From Cladosporium sp. IMV 00045 (taxonomy: Eukaryota; Ascomycota; Dothideomycetes; Cladosporiales; Cladosporiaceae): DNA of 20,091 nucleotides. Numbering within the stretch: the first letter of the stretch is position 1; each line of letters begins with the position of its first letter. The stretch lies in contig MSJI02000928.1 in assembly GCA_001931905.2 (NCBI GenBank), positions 1 through 20,091 on the forward strand, read 5' to 3'. Position numbers and translations under genes: made by a program. Positions 18,290 through 20,091 of the stretch are shown here, piece by piece. The notes under the pieces are model-generated. The model did not search any database, was not told the DNA's origin, and saw only the letters and a list, made by a program, of their open reading frames with translations.

Positions 18290-19251
18290 ATGACGAGCGG
18301 TAACACGGCCGCTGTCATTGACAACGTATACGAACCAAAGACCGGCACATGGCAATACATCGTGGCAGATCCCGAAACTTCGAATGCTGTGATAATAGAC
18401 CCAGTCCTCGACTTCGACGGTGCCACGCACAGCGTTAGCACATCCACAGCGGACAGCCTGATCTCCTTCATCACGACAAAGGGCTACAAGATCCAGAGAA
18501 TCCTTGAGACACATGTGCATGCAGACCATCTTACTGCTGCATCGTATCTACGGAGCACTTTAGAACAGACGCAGGGATTTAGGCCCTCCGTTTGCATTGG
18601 CAAGAGGATCCGCGGCGTCCAGCAGATGTTCGGAGAGCGCTATGGTGTCCCGGAGAATGAATTGAGCAGTGCGTTCGACTGTCTGCTCGACGACGACGAA
18701 ACGTTCCAGGTTGGAAACATTGAAGTGAAGGTCATGCATCTCCCGGGGCACACTCCCGACCATGTCGGCTATATGATTGCAGGTCGGTGCCACTGGAATT
18801 TGATCAGACACAAGAACGGGTTTGCTGACACATAGATCCAGAGAATGTTTTCTGCGGCGACTCCTTGTTCAACGCTGATCTCGGAACCGCACGGTGCGAC
18901 TTCCCTGGTGGCAGTGCCCAAGACCTCTACAAATCTACCCGAAAACTGCTCAGCCTACCCGACGACTACAAAATCTGGACAGGCCATGACTACCCTTCTT
19001 CCAGTCGTCAAGATCCTGTGCCGTACATGAGCGTGTGTGAACAGAAGCAACGTAATCGCTACCTTCAAGAGGAGGTGTCGGAGCAGGTCTTCCTCGAGAT
19101 GCGACGCGAGCGCGATGCTGGGCTCAGCGAGCCTAAATTACTGCACGCCTCGCTACAGGTCAACATTCGTGGAGGTCGTTTGCCTAGCCCGTCGTCAAAA
19201 GGGGAGCGATCTTTCCATATGCCGCTGCGACTCGGCAGTACCCAGTTATAA
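18290..19251 (+). CDS. Blh/persulfide-dioxygenase-type metallo-beta-lactamase, intact
   Basis: Exons 18290-18782 and 18836-19251 encode 302 residues. I chose ATG 18290 because it aligns with the start of the paralogue at 6574; in-frame ATGs at 18221 and 18263 are alternatives. The MBL fold has THVHADH (H75, H77, D79, H80), LPGHTPDH (H154), ADLGTARCDFPGG (D186) and TGHDYP (H215), a complete metal site. The tail LQVNIRGGRLPSP (271-283) is typical of the bacterial Blh hydrolases of the BigR operon, which as persulfide dioxygenases convert glutathione persulfide to sulfite and glutathione during sulfide detoxification. The N-terminal rhodanese-like domain of bacterial Blh is absent. Best candidate for the active enzyme of the cluster; substrate is inferred from family. 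A 5-kb transposon-rich stretch separates it from the permease. Confidence 0.9.
18783..18835 (+). other. Intron of the intact MBL gene
   Basis: The 53-bp intron has a GTCGGT donor, a GCTGAC branch site and an ACATAG acceptor. It carries an in-frame TAG, so splicing is required for the metal-bridging Asp and the C-terminal half. Splicing joins GYMIA to DPENVFCGD through a split Asp codon, the same position as in the broken copy. Confidence 0.9.
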
Positions 19252-19319
19252 ATGTCAGTTGCTCATGGTGGTCGAAAGAAGCAACGCGAACGTTTTCGAC
19301 CTGTATAGATAGACAGAGT

Positions 19320-19735
19320 CAGTGAAGTCAATGGTTTGGTTGGTTATGGTTTTGGGGCAAAAATCAAACCAACCAGTTCATAGAGATTCCAAAACCAAAA
19401 CAACCGTTGGTAACCACTTCCTAATCGGGTAATCATGCCTTACTCCTTGTTTCTCATGTCATCTCACGCTCCACAGGTTTCGATACAAGTTTCTGTAAGT
19501 TACATGAGTGAGACTCCTGGTTCTCAGATGAAGGAGTCACTCATGTTGGTGTAGTGATCTTGTTCGGACGTGTTGGCGAGGAAACGAACTCCCGCTTCTT
19601 AGGTTTGAGGCACATTTGCGCAGAAAGTTATTCTACCCCACGTAAGCACTCAGGTACATCCTAAAGCACGTGTTTTGACTATAACCACCAGCTATTGGAG
19701 CGCGGAGGTTAACCTTTTGGGAATTGGTTACCATT
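19320..19735. mobile_element. Element sharing the MITE ends, truncated by an LTR insertion
   Basis: The left end CAGTGAAGTCAATGG and about 110 bases after it align with the MITE at 15107 (subterminal GGTTTGGTTGGTTATGG, and GTTGGTAACCA). The last part (about 19690-19735, AGCTATTGG ... GGTTACCATT) matches the other end of that MITE. The middle is different. The match stops where the LTR begins, so the final 120 or so bases of the element lie beyond the retrotransposon. It starts about 70 bases after the MBL stop codon, inside the likely 3' untranslated region. Confidence 0.8.
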
Positions 19736-19951
19736 TGTCACGGGCGGACGTCAGGACGTAGGTGTAGATGCTAACAGGAATAGATACGGTTCACTACGAC
19801 TAACCTACAGACAGGTTATATGACTAGGACGTAGCTCGAAGAGCTACGAATGAGGTTCTGAGCGGATTTCTCAGGTGAAGCCGACTCTCGGCTCACCTGC
19901 CGTACTAAAAGCAACAATGCTATAGGCATGTCACGGGCCTGGCCCGTGACA
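19736..19951 (-). mobile_element. Ty3/gypsy LTR (3' LTR of a minus-strand element)
   Basis: The 216-bp segment starts TGTCACGGGC and ends GCCCGTGACA, the TG...CA inverted ends expected of an LTR. On its right side, read on the minus strand, lies a purine tract AGAAGGAGGGTAA, as expected just before a 3' LTR, and before that the end of a chromodomain-type Pol. It contains internal hairpins, including GTAGCTC-GAA-GAGCTAC (about 19832-19848). The target duplication cannot be checked because the other LTR is outside the window; the five bases on this side are CCATT. Confidence 0.88.
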
Positions 19952-19964
19952 TTACCCTCCTTCT
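19952..19964 (-). other. Polypurine tract
   Basis: The minus strand reads AGAAGGAGGGTAA directly against the LTR, in the place where plus-strand DNA synthesis is primed in LTR retrotransposons. Confidence 0.7.
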
Positions 19965-19993
19965 AGGCAAGTGACTCCTGGCACTTTCCATAC

Positions 19994-20091
19994 TCACGGC
20001 ATGGTCTGCGGACGAGGTTTGTCAGGGTATCGGCGATGGAAGTTGCGTACCATGCCAGGCACGTCTTCGCAGATGGCCCAAGCTGGTTCGG
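19994..20091 (-). CDS. Ty3/gypsy Pol C-terminus (chromodomain end), partial
   Basis: The last 31 codons of a minus-strand frame are visible, ending at TGA 19994-19996. The peptide [20 protein letters not shown] followed by YPDKPRP matches the helix and tail that close the chromodomain of fungal chromoviruses (WEP...[10 protein letters not shown] type). The chromodomain directs integration to marked chromatin in this family. The rest of the gene lies beyond the right edge. Identification is by motif and by position next to the tract and LTR. Confidence 0.75.
   Translation of the reverse strand, partial: EPAWAICEDVPGMVRNFHRRYPDKPRPQTMP

Overview
The window looks like nuclear DNA of a filamentous ascomycete, probably a dothideomycete-like Pezizomycotina (inference). 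Support comes from a Zn2Cys6 transcription factor with a fungal-specific middle domain, short introns of 53-74 bp with CTAAC/CTGAC branch sites, a Tad1-type LINE, a fungal-type hAT transposase, a chromodomain Ty3/gypsy element, and several nonsense codons explainable by C-to-T change. No rRNA, tRNA or CRISPR array was found.

Layout. 1 to about 6060: a nearly complete Tad1-like non-LTR retrotransposon on the minus strand (ORF1 with zinc knuckles; ORF2 with endonuclease, reverse transcriptase and an RNase H-like region), with one in-frame amber codon and a 3' region holding a 100-bp direct repeat. 6574-7408: a broken copy of a Blh/persulfide-dioxygenase-type metallo-beta-lactamase (MBL) gene. 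8695-9609 (minus): a second, very divergent MBL relative with an open frame but most metal ligands missing. 10091-11917 (minus): a Zn2Cys6 regulator. 13270-14339: a YeeE/YedE (TsuA-type) sulfur-compound permease, transcribed divergently from the regulator. 14869 to about 17046 (minus): a decayed hAT transposase gene split by a 496-bp MITE with perfect 8-bp target duplications. 17098-17686: interleaved short repeats. 18290-19251: the intact Blh-type MBL gene with one intron. 19320-19735: a second element sharing the MITE ends, cut by a Ty3/gypsy LTR (19736-19951) whose body runs off the right edge.

How the genes may work together (inference): Blh-type MBL hydrolase plus a YeeE/YedE permease is the gene pairing of the bacterial BigR sulfide-detoxification operon. 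Here the pair sits with a fungal Zn2Cys6 regulator, one pseudogene copy and one apparent pseudoenzyme copy. A 9-bp palindrome GTCGSCGAC lies upstream of all three MBL-family genes, and related TCGCCG sites occur in the shared regulator/permease promoter. The simplest reading is a fungal sulfide or thiosulfate handling cluster, perhaps of bacterial origin, being broken up by transposons.
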